Part shown: one piece after another, positions 16,234-25,103 of the stretch
Layout: each line of letters opens with the position of its first letter
Position numbering within the stretch: the first letter of the stretch is position 1
Source: Veillonella ratti
Lineage (GTDB): Bacteria > Bacillota > Negativicutes > Veillonellales > Veillonellaceae
Direction: 5' to 3'
NCBI RefSeq assembly: GCF_003992115.1
Contig: NZ_RQUX01000008.1
Span: forward strand, 51,516 to 95,000
Length of the DNA stretch: 43,485 bases
Notes under the pieces: generated by a model
What the model was told of the DNA's origin: nothing
Databases searched by the model: none
What the model saw: the letters and a program-made list of their open reading frames with translations, nothing else
Made by a program: the position numbers and the translations under genes

Positions 16234-17397
16234 ATGGCAGAAATCAATTTGAATGACCTTTTAGAAAAGAAACAAATGGAAGATTCGACAGACACATCCC
16301 CTAATAATGAATCGATGGAGCTGGTGCGTGTGACGCAGCAAATCGAAAAACTCACACCGGAAGAACGCAAGCAAGTGGATGAGATTAAAAATTCCATTGA
16401 CCTTGTCGCCTCCAACGCAATTACCCAATACGGAATGGCTGCCCAGGATAATATTGCCTCTTTTTCAGACAGCATTCTATCGACCGTGAAAAGCACAGAC
16501 CACGCGACGGCCGGCAAATTACTTACGGACTTGGTAACACAAGTCCATGAGTTTGAAGCTGAACAAGATGGGAGTAAAGGCGTATTAGCCAATCTGCCGG
16601 TAGTCGGTTCCCTTTTCAAAAAAGCGGCGAACCTCAAAGAGTCGTACACTACGTTGGCGGTTCAAATCGATAAGATTCAGGCCGGTCTCGACAAGCAAAA
16701 GATGCTCCTCATGAAGGATGTGGCTATGTTTGACGGCTTATATGACAAGAACTTTGAGTATTTCAAACAGCTTCAACTCTATATCCAAGCGGGCGAAGAA
16801 AAGATTCAAGAATTGAATGATAAAACAATTCCGAACTTGGAAGCACAAGCTGCAGCTTCCGATAATCCGATGGCGCACCAAGTCGTACAGGACTTCAAAG
16901 ATGCGGTGATTCGTTTTGAAAAGAAAGTCCATGACTTAAAGCTCAGCAAAACGATTGCCATTCAAACGGCGCCGCAAATCCGCATCATTCAGAACAACGA
17001 TAAAATTCTCGTAGACCGCATTCAAAGTGCTATCTATAACACGATTCCATTGTGGAAAAACCAGATGGTCCTCGCTCTCGGCCTCGACCGCCAGCAAGAA
17101 GCCTTGAAAATGCAACAGGCCGTTTCTAATACAACGAACGAGCTCTTGAAGCGTAACGCCGAACTTCTCAAACAGAATTCACACGAAACGGCCGTTGAAA
17201 ATGAACGAGCCATCGTGGATATTGAAACGATTAAACAGGTTAACGAAAGTCTAATCGCCACCATCGAAGATACTATCCGCATTCAAAGTGAAGGTCGCCA
17301 AAAACGACAAGCTGCGGAACAGGAGTTACTGCAGATTGAAGGGAAGTTGAAAGAGGCATTGCTTAAAGGAGCGGGACGAGCGGAAGAACAAAAATAG
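16234..17397 (+). CDS. telA: TelA family protein (toxic anion / tellurite resistance)
   Basis: 387 residues, close to the family's usual length, almost entirely helical with long coiled-coil segments (about 150-250 and 300-380). It has the TelA hallmark middle section: GLYDKNFEYFKQLQLYIQAGEEK, then the AIQTAPQIRIIQNND block and the IPLWKNQMVLALGL motif. TelA proteins are soluble or membrane-associated and are connected with tolerance to tellurite, some lantibiotics and cell-wall antibiotics, by an unknown mechanism. It is co-transcribed with xpaC and followed by a strong terminator. Confidence 0.9.
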   Translation: MAEINLNDLLEKKQMEDSTDTSPNNESMELVRVTQQIEKLTPEERKQVDEIKNSIDLVASNAITQYGMAAQDNIASFSDSILSTVKSTDHATAGKLLTDLVTQVHEFEAEQDGSKGVLANLPVVGSLFKKAANLKESYTTLAVQIDKIQAGLDKQKMLLMKDVAMFDGLYDKNFEYFKQLQLYIQAGEEKIQELNDKTIPNLEAQAAASDNPMAHQVVQDFKDAVIRFEKKVHDLKLSKTIAIQTAPQIRIIQNNDKILVDRIQSAIYNTIPLWKNQMVLALGLDRQQEALKMQQAVSNTTNELLKRNAELLKQNSHETAVENERAIVDIETIKQVNESLIATIEDTIRIQSEGRQKRQAAEQELLQIEGKLKEALLKGAGRAEEQK

Positions 17398-17456
17398 TTG
17401 CTTTACATCATCAAATTGACTAGTATTGCTATACTATAAAATCTATATAAACAATT

Positions 17457-17494
17457 AGGCCTACAAAGTCAGAAACATCTAACTTTGTAGGCCT
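17457..17494. terminator. Bidirectional terminator between telA and the HTH gene
   Basis: AGGCCTACAAAGT pairs with ACTTTGTAGGCCT around a 12-base loop, followed by TTTAGTTTTGT on the plus strand. It separates converging genes. Confidence 0.85.
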
Positions 17495-17555
17495 TTAGTT
17501 TTGTCAATTTATGTTCAATTACTGCATGCTTTTAATACAAACTCTTCAGATTCTT

Positions 17556-18149
17556 TTATACATTCACTTTAAATAGCCCATGGCGGTTACAATAGGCATA
17601 AATAATACCATGCCCACGACTCATAAAACGGCACTCTGCATTTTGTTCCGGATAGAGTTTCACTAATGTATACCTATCTGATGTCACATACGCCATAAAG
17701 GAAATATAGTGCTGTTTCGTCATAGGATGCTCCATATGCACGAAAAAGTCATGCTCAATCTTCTCAACGTTAATGATATGTTCCGGAGATTCTTCCGGTG
17801 AATCTTCTTCTACAGTAAGAACCGGTAGTTTAACACCGCAGCAATTAAAGTCACCTTCACCAAAGCTTGTAATGATATTGCCACAGATAGGACAAACATA
17901 GAATTTAAGCTTTTTCACATTCGCCGAACGATTATCATTGATAGCATATTCGCCGGCAAATAATTCAGCCACAGAAATACCGAGAGCCTCCGCCAATGGC
18001 GTAACCAAGGTAATATCCGGTAATCCCTTGCCGGTCTCCCATTTAGAAATCGTCTTGTCGCTGATGAGTAGTTTTTCAGCCAATTCTTTTTGCGTGAGCT
18101 TCTTGCGTTCACGCAGTTCTTTTAACATTGTGCCTGATATATAATTCAT
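17556..18149 (-). CDS. XRE-type HTH protein with desulfoferrodoxin / superoxide reductase-like C-terminus
   Basis: About 197 residues. Residues 7-65 form a Cro/CI helix-turn-helix (LTQKELAEKLLISDKTISKWETGKG). A short CPICGN...NCC cysteine block near 90-107 resembles a rubredoxin-like iron site, and the remainder matches the superoxide reductase fold: HMEHPMTKQHYI and the closing YCNRHGLF, which in that family supply the His and Cys ligands of the iron centre. The combination suggests a redox- or oxygen-sensing regulator, or an enzyme with a DNA-binding head. The second ATG (MNYIS) is preferred because AGAGGTG is better spaced for it than for the ATG six bases upstream. Confidence 0.85.
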   Translation of the reverse strand: MNYISGTMLKELRERKKLTQKELAEKLLISDKTISKWETGKGLPDITLVTPLAEALGISVAELFAGEYAINDNRSANVKKLKFYVCPICGNIITSFGEGDFNCCGVKLPVLTVEEDSPEESPEHIINVEKIEHDFFVHMEHPMTKQHYISFMAYVTSDRYTLVKLYPEQNAECRFMSRGHGIIYAYCNRHGLFKVNV

Positions 18150-18256
18150 AGCCATTACACCTCTTTCTTTTGCTATGGCTATCTTAAAATAAAATAGGGT
18201 GAAAGGCTACCTACGTTGCATAGAGATGTAAGAATAAATCTAGAGCTATTAATAGA

Positions 18257-19117
18257 TTATTTAACAAACATCTTATATCCATGTGGATTTCCACTTTCAA
18301 GCTCTTTTAATGTTTTACCGTCTTCGTTTTTCCACTGCAGTTTGCTATTTATAGGGTAACCCATTACAAAACTCCCTGCATCCCTAGGTGAATCAAAAGA
18401 AATATCCACGATAGTTTTTCCATCTTTCACTTTAGACTTCCCGTAATTTTTCCGTAACTCTTTAATTTTCTTAGGCAGCACACCTCTTCGCGCATCTACA
18501 TTATAAGAAGACCCTCTTAATAATAAAAATTTACCATTTACAAATACACCGGTTGCCGAGGAATCTTTAATATTCAAATAGAACTTCTTACTCTCTTGAT
18601 TGGTTATTTCACATTCTGAGATCGCTGAGTTAAGCACTTTGTAACCAAGAATATTAATTAAAATTCTCATATTCTCCAGAAAGGTATTCATACTTCCAGT
18701 AAGACGTGGGTCAATCACCTTGTTTCTAGTGCTTTTTGTTTCTACTTTATAAAATCCATTTGATTTTGCTATTTGAACGGCATGGTGCTCAAGGTATTCC
18801 GTTAGAGTCGAATTCAATCCTGGTCTTTTAACAATAATCGCTGTATGCCAGTCCCATTTTTTCTTTTCATTTAAATGTTGTTTTACTCTTTTTAAAACAT
18901 TATCTGACTGCCCAATATAAACAGTCCATGGATTCCTCTCACCATTTCCAAATAAAAAATAAATTCCGGCACACTCTAACTCCAACGCGTTATATTCCTT
19001 AACCGCACTTCTGGGTATTTTGAAAGCCCTGCCATTCCAATCTTCAAGAGATGCCTCTATAATACCATCCGGAGTTCCATCTTCTAAATTCAATGTAACC
19101 ATTATGTTATTTTCCAT
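18257..19117 (-). CDS. GIY-YIG nuclease family protein with DUF4357 C-terminus
   Basis: A 286-residue protein with a GIY-YIG endonuclease domain at about 47-125: GIY at 51-53, YIG at 67-69, Arg77 and Glu110 (EYLEHH), which are the usual catalytic residues. The last 60 residues (VMGYPINSKLQWKNEDGKTLKEL) match DUF4357, frequently attached to such nucleases. AGGAG lies eight bases before the ATG. It lies 27 bases after the broken AAA+ remnant and was probably its partner. A DNA-cutting or repair role is expected from the family; the target is unknown. Confidence 0.85.
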   Translation of the reverse strand: MENNIMVTLNLEDGTPDGIIEASLEDWNGRAFKIPRSAVKEYNALELECAGIYFLFGNGERNPWTVYIGQSDNVLKRVKQHLNEKKKWDWHTAIIVKRPGLNSTLTEYLEHHAVQIAKSNGFYKVETKSTRNKVIDPRLTGSMNTFLENMRILINILGYKVLNSAISECEITNQESKKFYLNIKDSSATGVFVNGKFLLLRGSSYNVDARRGVLPKKIKELRKNYGKSKVKDGKTIVDISFDSPRDAGSFVMGYPINSKLQWKNEDGKTLKELESGNPHGYKMFVK

Positions 19118-19144
19118 AATTAATACTCCTAATATATAAACTTA

Positions 19145-19604
19145 TTATTCGCTCCCAAATGTAACAGTGAAGTCCTCTGCCTTAATGATAGATAAATCTT
19201 CTTTCCTCGGATTTTCTATACAAATAACTCTCCTTGCATGATTCATAACCAAATCATCATAAAGATTTCTCACCAAGCGACCATTTGCAAATTTTTCAGT
19301 TGTCTGAATATGAGCATCATCGCTTAAATCAAGAGTCATACCGCGATTACCTTTAATAAACTCTTCACCGCCAGTAATTGCAATTTGATTTAAAAATTGC
19401 TCCCATACCAACTTTTCCAATGGCAACTCCAAGATTTTCAGGATTTCCTATTTTTTCTTTCTCATCTTCCAGAAACTGTAATTCGGACAACTCTTCATCC
19501 AATTGACTGTCAAGTTTTTCCTCTAGCGCATCTAAATCAAGGGATTCGATGTTCTCTTCTTCCAATATTGACTCTGTAGTCAATATTGCGTTTGCTTTGT
19601 CCAT
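19145..19604 (-). pseudogene. Remnant of an AAA+ ATPase gene
   Basis: Two overlapping frames: 19365-19604 encodes an acidic helical N-terminus (MDKANAILTTESILEEENIES...) that runs into nonsense after EKIGNPENLG, and 19145-19432 encodes the last piece of an AAA+ module (the sensor-2-like FANGRLVRNLYDDLVMNHARRV), starting only at a TTG. Neither Walker A nor Walker B is present, so the middle of the gene appears to have been deleted and the frame shifted. It lies between mcrC and the GIY-YIG/DUF4357 gene. Alternatively these may be two short separate genes, but the AAA+ ending cannot work alone. Confidence 0.6.
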
Positions 19605-19816
19605 AATATATTCTCCCGCACAATTCCTACTGCTTTGATAGCTAACATTTTATTTTCCAAGTGCTTTATGAGCTGCTTGAGCAAAGCGTACTTCATTCCT
19701 TATTTTTTATTTTACTATAGCCTCATTTTATTCACAACACATTCATAATGCCACTTACATAGCTAATAATCAAAGTATTATAGCTCCACCATTTTCCTAA
19801 TTATGGTGGTGATAAA

Positions 19817-19858
19817 ATAATTGCTCCACCATTTTCGCGAAAATGGTGGAGCAATTAT
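19817..19858. terminator. Perfect 42-bp palindrome just past mcrC (likely terminator)
   Basis: Two 21-base arms meet at CGCG with no loop: arm 19817-19837 is the exact complement of 19838-19858. A related half-copy (GCTCCACCATTTTC then ATGGTGGT) lies at 19784-19810. On the minus strand the palindrome is followed by TTATTTTAT. It begins four bases beyond the mcrC stop codon, consistent with termination. Confidence 0.7.
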
Positions 19859-19862
19859 AATT

Positions 19863-20927
19863 CTACTTCATATCCCCAAAATGTCCCTTAACAATTTCAT
19901 CCAGCTGCCTTCTAATCTCCTCAAACGGCACATTCAAATCCAGCGTCTTCACACTAATCTGATTCCCATGCATCTGATACACATTATCCGGCTGAATTTC
20001 TTCGTCCGTCTTTGCATATAGTAGCATCCCTGAAACTCTATGTTCTTCCTCACCGAACGCATAATCACGATTTTTAACATAAGCAAAAATCTGATACATA
20101 TGCTGAGAATGCAACGTACGTTTATCATATTGCTGTTGCATAGTACGAGTATAGTATTTAGCATCAATAATTAAAACTGTATTGCCCTTTTGCAAATGGA
20201 TATCGCTTTGCATAACCGGTAGCATTGTGCGAATATCGTCGTCTACATTCCACGGAATCTGCGAAGCACTTACCGACAACATAGGATAGTGTTTACTATA
20301 GTACTCCAAAATAAATTTCTCATACAGCCGGCACATCCACCTCTCATCAATGACGAAAGAGACTAATTTATGTGCGCCTGCCTCGGTTGTAATGAGCATT
20401 CCCTCAATAATAAGCTGACAAATGCTGATTAACATCCTGTAGGTCTGATTATTCCGATGAAATCTAATAGTAGACCACTTCACCAAAGTAAGGTCTATCG
20501 TATCAACATTAGCAAAAAATAGCATTTTCTTTTTAAGATCATCTTTATACTCAGCCTTTACCTTGGCATGTTTTAGCAGTAGGATGACAGTCGTTTTAAT
20601 GATTTGGTTAAAAAGCGTATTTTCAGATAGTTCGTCAAAATCACAGGACAATAGCCGCTTATGAGCAATCTGGTTTTTAATCGTCCCGGGCATGTGAATT
20701 TTACCCCGCATTACCGTCATATCGTCTTGTCGATTTATATACTCTCGATACAACCCCTGTTTCAGCTGAATCCCAATTCCTTTGGCTAGAATAGCTGCCA
20801 AAAGATCATAAATCTCATCAAATGATTCAACTGCTATATCCTTATAATTTTCCTGATTCAGGGGTTGAAACGCGTAGGACAGCATATAGTATATATTTTT
20901 GATTAATATACTTTTATTTTTTGTCAT
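19863..20927 (-). CDS. mcrC: McrC, nuclease subunit of the 5-methylcytosine-specific McrBC restriction system
   Basis: 354 residues with the McrC layout: an N-terminal region that contacts the McrB ring (IKNIYYMLSYAF), and a C-terminal PD-(D/E)xK nuclease with Asp242 in QSDIHL, then IIDAKYY (Asp255, Lys257) and a candidate Glu204. McrC cuts DNA with modified cytosines when driven by McrB. Its ATG overlaps the mcrB stop by four bases (ATGA), so translation is coupled. It appears intact. Confidence 0.93.
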   Translation of the reverse strand: MTKNKSILIKNIYYMLSYAFQPLNQENYKDIAVESFDEIYDLLAAILAKGIGIQLKQGLYREYINRQDDMTVMRGKIHMPGTIKNQIAHKRLLSCDFDELSENTLFNQIIKTTVILLLKHAKVKAEYKDDLKKKMLFFANVDTIDLTLVKWSTIRFHRNNQTYRMLISICQLIIEGMLITTEAGAHKLVSFVIDERWMCRLYEKFILEYYSKHYPMLSVSASQIPWNVDDDIRTMLPVMQSDIHLQKGNTVLIIDAKYYTRTMQQQYDKRTLHSQHMYQIFAYVKNRDYAFGEEEHRVSGMLLYAKTDEEIQPDNVYQMHGNQISVKTLDLNVPFEEIRRQLDEIVKGHFGDMK

Positions 20928-23320
20928 TTAAATACACCATGCAAATTAGCTTCCCATGTCTGCAATGTGGAGTTTTCATCAAACCAGTACTCGCTGAGCA
21001 TCGGCAAAATATCAAAATCGACTACATTTTTCATCCATTCATCCGTGCAATTTGCATCCGTCCAATTACAGAAATAGCTGTGACCGATACAAAAACCTTT
21101 GCCTAGGGACTTATCCTGAGCAATTACCTGATTTAGGTCTTTAATACAATCTATCAACCTATTGAAGGTATCATTATTTAAATCCTTACGGTAATCAACA
21201 AAACCTTGTGAGTCAAAGCCCGGCTCCATGTCAAAAAAGCTGAACCGACGGCGCAGTGCATAATCTATCATGGCTAGACTTCTGTCAGCCGTATTCATCA
21301 TGCCGATAATATATAAATTATTAGGCACTGAAAAAGGCACTTCATTATAGGCAAGCGTTATTTTTTTATCACGGTAGTCAGCCTCAATCAGCATTAAGAG
21401 TTCGCCAAAGATCTTACTCAAATTACCACGATTAATTTCATCAATAATAAAGAAATAATCCTTGTCCGGACAGCTAAGCGCCTTTTGACAAAATCTATAA
21501 AAAATCCCGTATTTTAACTCGAACCCGTTTTCCGCCGGTTTGTATCCCATCATAAAATCTTCGTAAGAATAATTCTGATGAAACTGTACAAATTCGATAC
21601 GATTATCATCTTTTTCACCCATTATCGAATAGGCCAATCTTTTTGCAGCAAAGGTTTTCCCCACACCGGGAGCTCCTTGCAGGATAATGTTCTTTTTATT
21701 CTTCAAGACGGCAGCTAATCTATCATAGTCAGTTTCTGTCATGTAGACTTCGTTCAAAAAGTCAGCCTTCGTGTAAGCCTTCTTGGTATTACTTAACGAA
21801 ATAGGATTTTCATTACGAATTAAGTCGATAATAAATTCATATTCTTCTCTAGTAAGTTTAAAAAGACTACCTTGCAGCTGTGGAAGACCTTCCATATCCT
21901 CAAGTTCCGGGCTATTCGATAAAATGGAATAATCTATAGGCGAAGAAAGCCCCTCTATCTTTTGAAATGAAAGTTTCTTTCCATCATGCTCTGCGCTAAC
22001 ACGGAAAATAGCAACAATTTGTTTTACCGGAGTGGATTCGTAACCTATTACTATATCTCCGACCTTGGCATCTAAGAAGTTTTGAAATACTCTGCGTTTT
22101 TTACCCTCTTCAGTATAAAGAGTATAATCCTGAACAGCATTAACAGCCCAACCAGACATACTCCATATTTTAGGGTTACCAATCAAAAACCAGTAATTTT
22201 GTTCAGAAGACTCACCAGCGGGCTCTGGCTTGGCATATAAGTCTACTTCAGATAAATCAACGCGCTTTAAAGCTTCAGCCAATTCATCTCTCAATCTCCA
22301 AATAAAAGAACCGTCTTCGCCTTTTTTGGCATTCTTACCAAGATAAAGAACCGACCACCATCTACTACCACCTTCATCGCGTGGCATGACCTGGCACCCA
22401 GTCTTTTTAACTATTCGTTTTGCTAATGACGACGAACCAGAATTATAAAAATTTTTAGTTCCACCATATTTATTCGCCAGCTGAGTACAACTTGCCTCAC
22501 CACCAAAATCAAGAATACGCCTCATGATTTCAAGGCTAGATTGGTTAAAAACCTTTGAGTCATTAAGCACTTCTTCCCAATCATCTACAGATAAGCCCGG
22601 GGTGTAATCTTTTGGCCACCATTCATCCGTTCCCAGTCCATTATCATAGTACTTAGCAACAAAGTGCCCCACATCAATGGGGAGTGTCCTTAAATTCGGA
22701 TCCGAATAACATTCGTCTGTAAGCTGCGAAGCCATCAATTTCTTTAACTCTTCATCCTTCTTCAACTCAGCACAGACTTCATTATAAAAAGATAAAAAGT
22801 TACGAATATTATCTTCATAGCTACCTTGTTTAAATGTGTAATTGCTTTCAAGCTCAGTAGCGAATGCTTTTACTTCTCGGAATTTATAAATATAATATTT
22901 GTCCGGATATTGTAGCCACAAATACGTGATGATAATGCTTTCGTTCTGATAATGTTGAACGGCTTTACTATGATATGTTTTACGGACATATTCTGATTGT
23001 TCTTTAAACCGTTCAATGCGTTTATAAATATCCTCAGACTCGTCAAAAAGCGCTTCGAACATAGCCTTAACTTCTTCAGGAGCCTTCTCCGCTAATTCTG
23101 TAATCATACCAATAGGGAAATAACTTCCCGATTTAACAAGCTTATCCACCTTCGCTAAAGCATTCGAAAGCATAGCTGCAAAATCAGCTGACGCTAGATT
23201 CCAATTATCCTGGAATTGTTTTACCGCCTCCCATTTTGCTTTTTCTTTCGGCCATAGAATTTCTACAAACTGCTTTTTATATTCATCAAGCACTGCTTTC
23301 AATTTACTTTTATTAAACAT
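20924..23320 (-). CDS. mcrB: McrB-like GTPase with EVE domain
   Basis: About 798 residues from MFNKSKL. From that start: a long helical N-terminus (1-370), an EVE/PUA-like domain at about 375-502 (NYWFLIGNPKIWS, VGDIVIGYES) that in this family reads modified bases, and the AAA+ motor: Walker A GAPGVGKT at 549-556, Walker B FFIIDEINRG at 623-632, and the McrB-type MNTADRS signature at about 675-681. McrB binds modified DNA, forms a GTP-driven ring and activates McrC. The longer reading begins 23 codons earlier without a good ribosome site; AAGGCGG precedes the chosen ATG. Confidence 0.92.
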   Translation of the reverse strand: MFNKSKLKAVLDEYKKQFVEILWPKEKAKWEAVKQFQDNWNLASADFAAMLSNALAKVDKLVKSGSYFPIGMITELAEKAPEEVKAMFEALFDESEDIYKRIERFKEQSEYVRKTYHSKAVQHYQNESIIITYLWLQYPDKYYIYKFREVKAFATELESNYTFKQGSYEDNIRNFLSFYNEVCAELKKDEELKKLMASQLTDECYSDPNLRTLPIDVGHFVAKYYDNGLGTDEWWPKDYTPGLSVDDWEEVLNDSKVFNQSSLEIMRRILDFGGEASCTQLANKYGGTKNFYNSGSSSLAKRIVKKTGCQVMPRDEGGSRWWSVLYLGKNAKKGEDGSFIWRLRDELAEALKRVDLSEVDLYAKPEPAGESSEQNYWFLIGNPKIWSMSGWAVNAVQDYTLYTEEGKKRRVFQNFLDAKVGDIVIGYESTPVKQIVAIFRVSAEHDGKKLSFQKIEGLSSPIDYSILSNSPELEDMEGLPQLQGSLFKLTREEYEFIIDLIRNENPISLSNTKKAYTKADFLNEVYMTETDYDRLAAVLKNKKNIILQGAPGVGKTFAAKRLAYSIMGEKDDNRIEFVQFHQNYSYEDFMMGYKPAENGFELKYGIFYRFCQKALSCPDKDYFFIIDEINRGNLSKIFGELLMLIEADYRDKKITLAYNEVPFSVPNNLYIIGMMNTADRSLAMIDYALRRRFSFFDMEPGFDSQGFVDYRKDLNNDTFNRLIDCIKDLNQVIAQDKSLGKGFCIGHSYFCNWTDANCTDEWMKNVVDFDILPMLSEYWFDENSTLQTWEANLHGVFK

Positions 23321-23398
23321 TACCCAATCCGCCTTCATAAACTTTATGCAACAATATTCCGCATCATTTTTATAGCATCTACTTTTCAAAGTATCGGC

Positions 23399-24073
23399 TT
23401 ATCTACAAATCTCCGCAATCCCCTTAGCTATCCGCCATTCAATATCTTTAAAATGGTTCCCTTCATTCATTTCAAAGGTTACATCTATATTCTGTTCTCT
23501 TAAATGATTAACGATTGCCTCCGTATTCTCCTGAACAGTTTTAAGTATCTGATGTTTCGTTTTAGCTTCCTTATCACCTAAAGAGAAGTATAATTTATCT
23601 GGTTCACGCTTCATTTGATGCGACTCAACATATTTCTTAAAGTCCGGGAACCAGAACGAACTCGACATACAGGCAGCCCGGTCAAATATATCACAGTTAT
23701 AAAGAGCATATAACGCAAAGAGTCCCGCCATGGAATAGCCGGCAATATATGTTTTTGTCGGTGTACCTGCTATTAATCCAAGCCCCTTTGGTAGTACCTC
23801 ATTTAGGAGCCAATCGAGATACACAGAAGCATCGCCGGTAAATGGCGGCTCTTGTTTTGAAATGGGTGCAATTTCCCACGGTGACAAATCGGAGTTCCAA
23901 TTAAGTTTGCTGATAACAAGAAGGTTTATATCAAAATTGCTCAGTTTCTGAAGCTCAGCTACTACACCGGAACTATCGTCTTCAAACATATTCAGTACAA
24001 CTAATGGTTGATCGGTCTGTTTTGCTTTGTATAAGGTAATAACTTTACCGGCTAGAGTAAAACATTCTTTCAT
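23399..24073 (-). CDS. Alpha/beta-hydrolase esterase (putative-esterase/Fes type)
   Basis: A 224-residue cytoplasmic alpha/beta hydrolase with no signal peptide. The nucleophile elbow GYSMAG puts Ser114 in place, the GNHFKD motif supplies His207, and Asp167 in SLGDKEAK is the likely acid, an arrangement like that of enterochelin-esterase-type enzymes. The substrate is unknown. It begins 17 bases after the 24091 gene and ends 78 bases before mcrB, in the same direction, so the whole set may be one transcript, although an esterase has no known part in McrBC function. Confidence 0.8.
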   Translation of the reverse strand: MKECFTLAGKVITLYKAKQTDQPLVVLNMFEDDSSGVVAELQKLSNFDINLLVISKLNWNSDLSPWEIAPISKQEPPFTGDASVYLDWLLNEVLPKGLGLIAGTPTKTYIAGYSMAGLFALYALYNCDIFDRAACMSSSFWFPDFKKYVESHQMKREPDKLYFSLGDKEAKTKHQILKTVQENTEAIVNHLREQNIDVTFEMNEGNHFKDIEWRIAKGIAEICR

Positions 24074-24090
24074 AAACTCCCCCTATGCAA

Positions 24091-24420
24091 TTACTTTTCA
24101 ATATCATCTTCTAAGTCATCAATATCGTCATCATCGTCGTTCAAATGTCCCCATATTTCTTCGCGATTATATTTTTCACGCAAAAAATTGCACAATTCAG
24201 CCAGATACATAAGATTACATTGATATTCCACTTCAGGTCCCGGATTTACCTCAAATTCATCCAAGGCAAATATACTCGGATCATTCTCATCGACACCAAT
24301 ATAAAACAACTTCTTTTCTAATTCCACAAGGTCTTCTTCTAAATGCCTACGGACCATTATTAATTCTTCAAGCGTGTCATTCTTATGCTGTAATACAAAC
24401 TCTTCCGGACTTATCATCAT
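24091..24420 (-). CDS. Small acidic protein of unknown function
   Basis: 109 residues, helical (EELIMVRRHLEEDLVELEKKLF), ending in a run of aspartate and glutamate (NDDDDDIDDLEDDIEK). There is no signal peptide or known motif. AGAGGA lies eight bases before the first ATG. It lies between the secreted protein gene and the esterase with short gaps on both sides. The acidic tail could mimic nucleic acid, but nothing else supports that. Confidence 0.65.
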   Translation of the reverse strand: MMISPEEFVLQHKNDTLEELIMVRRHLEEDLVELEKKLFYIGVDENDPSIFALDEFEVNPGPEVEYQCNLMYLAELCNFLREKYNREEIWGHLNDDDDDIDDLEDDIEK

Positions 24421-24449
24421 AATTAGTATCCTCTTAGTCTTACAGACTT

Positions 24450-24842
24450 TTAATAATAATAGAATCTATCTTTAATATAATACGACCAACCGATTTGATT
24501 CATACCATATTCAAACACTTCGTTCTGTGGAATAACCACCGTATCATGTCCCCCTGACATGGTATTAGTGCGATAGCGCCACATGTCATTTCTAAATTTG
24601 CCAAAATGCCATGTTACCACTCTTTGCAATTGTCCGTTTTTCACAAATTTTGTAGTTATTGAAAAGCCCTTCCCATTCGAATCGGAGCCATAGGTTAATG
24701 TATCGTTCATCACATAGATATCGGTATTATCATCATTCCAATGTGCCACCCAAACATCCGTCGCGTTTGCAAAACCGAAGCTCGCAAACATAAAAAGAAT
24801 CCCCAAACAACAAATAAATAATCCCTGCCATAGCCGCTTCAT
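24450..24842 (-). CDS. Small secreted protein of unknown function
   Basis: About 130 residues starting MKRLWQGLF. A classical signal peptide is visible: KR, then the hydrophobic core GLFICCLGILFMFASFGF and a likely cut after ANA. The mature part is about 100 residues, rich in aromatic residues (WVAHWN, MWRYRTN, FYYY), and probably beta-structured. The later ATG was chosen because AAAGGGTGAGG precedes it. I do not recognise a family. It is the first gene of the leftward run toward mcrBC. Confidence 0.7.
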   Translation of the reverse strand: MKRLWQGLFICCLGILFMFASFGFANATDVWVAHWNDDNTDIYVMNDTLTYGSDSNGKGFSITTKFVKNGQLQRVVTWHFGKFRNDMWRYRTNTMSGGHDTVVIPQNEVFEYGMNQIGWSYYIKDRFYYY

Positions 24843-25012
24843 ATACCTCACCCTTTCAATCAATGAAACGCACCACTTGATAAGTTAATTACAGTATAGC
24901 ATATTCATAATGCCCGGTATACAGTACTGAAATCATTCTTTAGCTATCATTTTTAACTCCTACAAAACATACATCATATAAAAACATTTGTTTATTTCAA
25001 GTAAATTTTTTC

Positions 25013-25041
25013 TTGATAAAACGCTGAAGTAGTTCTATACT
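25013..25041 (+). promoter_or_regulatory. Vegetative-type promoter of cooS
   Basis: TTGATA (25013-25018) and TATACT (25036-25041) are 17 bases apart, about 60 bases before the cooS ATG. An AAGGAAG ribosome site follows. Confidence 0.65.
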
Positions 25042-25103
25042 TAAAGTAGCAACAAGTCGGTAGTAAGTACTATTCTTTTTACACTTAAAGGAAGTGAATC
25101 CTT

